DNA of 30,046 nt from Eubacteriales bacterium (GTDB taxonomy: Bacteria; Bacillota_A; Clostridia; Christensenellales; Aristaeellaceae): positions 1 to 30,046 of the forward strand of contig JARKQO010000409.1 of the NCBI GenBank assembly GCA_029974855.1, written 5' to 3'. Below, one piece after another: positions 29,998-30,046 of the stretch; position 1 is the first letter of the stretch; the number at the start of each line of letters is the position of its first letter. Under the pieces are notes generated by a model. It did not search any database. It was not told the DNA's origin and was given only the letters and a program-made list of their open reading frames with translations. The position numbers and the translations under genes are program-made.

Positions 29998-30046
29998 GGG
30001 GGGTACGCCAGGGGCGTTGCCCCTGGACCCCACCAGGGATTTCATC
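29998..30046 (+). repeat. Post-stop hairpin/G-tract repeat element, copy C (cut by window end)
   Basis: Directly after the flippase stop: a short G run, then CCAGGGGC-GTT-GCCCCTGG (30008-30026), a linker, and CCAGGGAT-TTC-ATC, whose right arm runs off the window. On the opposite strand the order and linker match copies A and B. Shorter G tract than in A and B. Confidence 0.7.

Overview
The window is about 30 kb of GC-rich chromosomal DNA (roughly 60-65% by eye) from a Gram-positive member of the Clostridia. The evidence is a canonical Spo0A, a PurA of the clostridial type, consensus sigma-A promoters (TTGACA, 17 bp, TATAAT-like), strong AGGAGG ribosome sites with occasional TTG/GTG starts, and clostridial families such as an Lsa-type ABC-F protein. 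The sugar-binding protein has a signal peptide without a lipobox, a style I associate with Christensenellales-like gut lineages; the placement below class is a guess. I see no rRNA, tRNA, CRISPR array, phage or insertion sequence.

Layout. 1-3871 (minus): sugar ABC transporter operon, binding protein, two intercistronic hairpins, dual ATPase, permease (cut by the left edge), with a consensus promoter. 3872-4344: intergenic, holding an undescribed-looking repeat element. 4345-6073 (minus): HAD phosphatase plus beta-lactamase-fold hydrolase. 6255-6953 (plus): metallophosphoesterase. 6973-7908 (minus): CorA transporter. 8103-11912 (plus): murB-rapZ, then spo0A, then xpt. 12174-13652 (plus): Lsa-like ABC-F protein behind a long leader. 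13672-15334 (minus): second CorA-family gene, behind a ~214-nt structured leader, followed by an SDR. 15762-16397 (plus): GntR/FCD regulator. 16517-17641 (minus): secreted FMN-binding protein, divergent from purA (17742-19019, plus). 19113-20142 (minus): a 31-aa peptide gene with its own promoter, then an AroE-like dehydrogenase. 20322-20528 (minus): a small Cys-rich protein. 20692-22259 (plus): RHH protein and AAA/DUF4143 ATPase, with a perfect inverted repeat over the ATPase transcription start. 22437-24872 (minus): citrate synthase-azlC-azlD. 25173-29997 (plus): tightly coupled surface-glycan operon of sugar-phosphate transferase, split transketolase (two genes), LicD-family transferase and flippase.

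Most genes are housekeeping or common clostridial genes. The parts that deserve attention are non-coding or combinatorial: (1) the structured leader of the second corA-family gene, which has a closing helix, internal helices and a terminator-like end but does not look like the M-box; (2) a repeat family found three times directly after stop codons, made of a G-rich tract and tandem hairpins with three-base loops; (3) a dedicated split transketolase inside a glycan operon; (4) the 31-aa peptide gene in front of an AroE homologue that lacks the usual substrate-binding serines; (5) the RHH/ATPase pair with its operator-like site.
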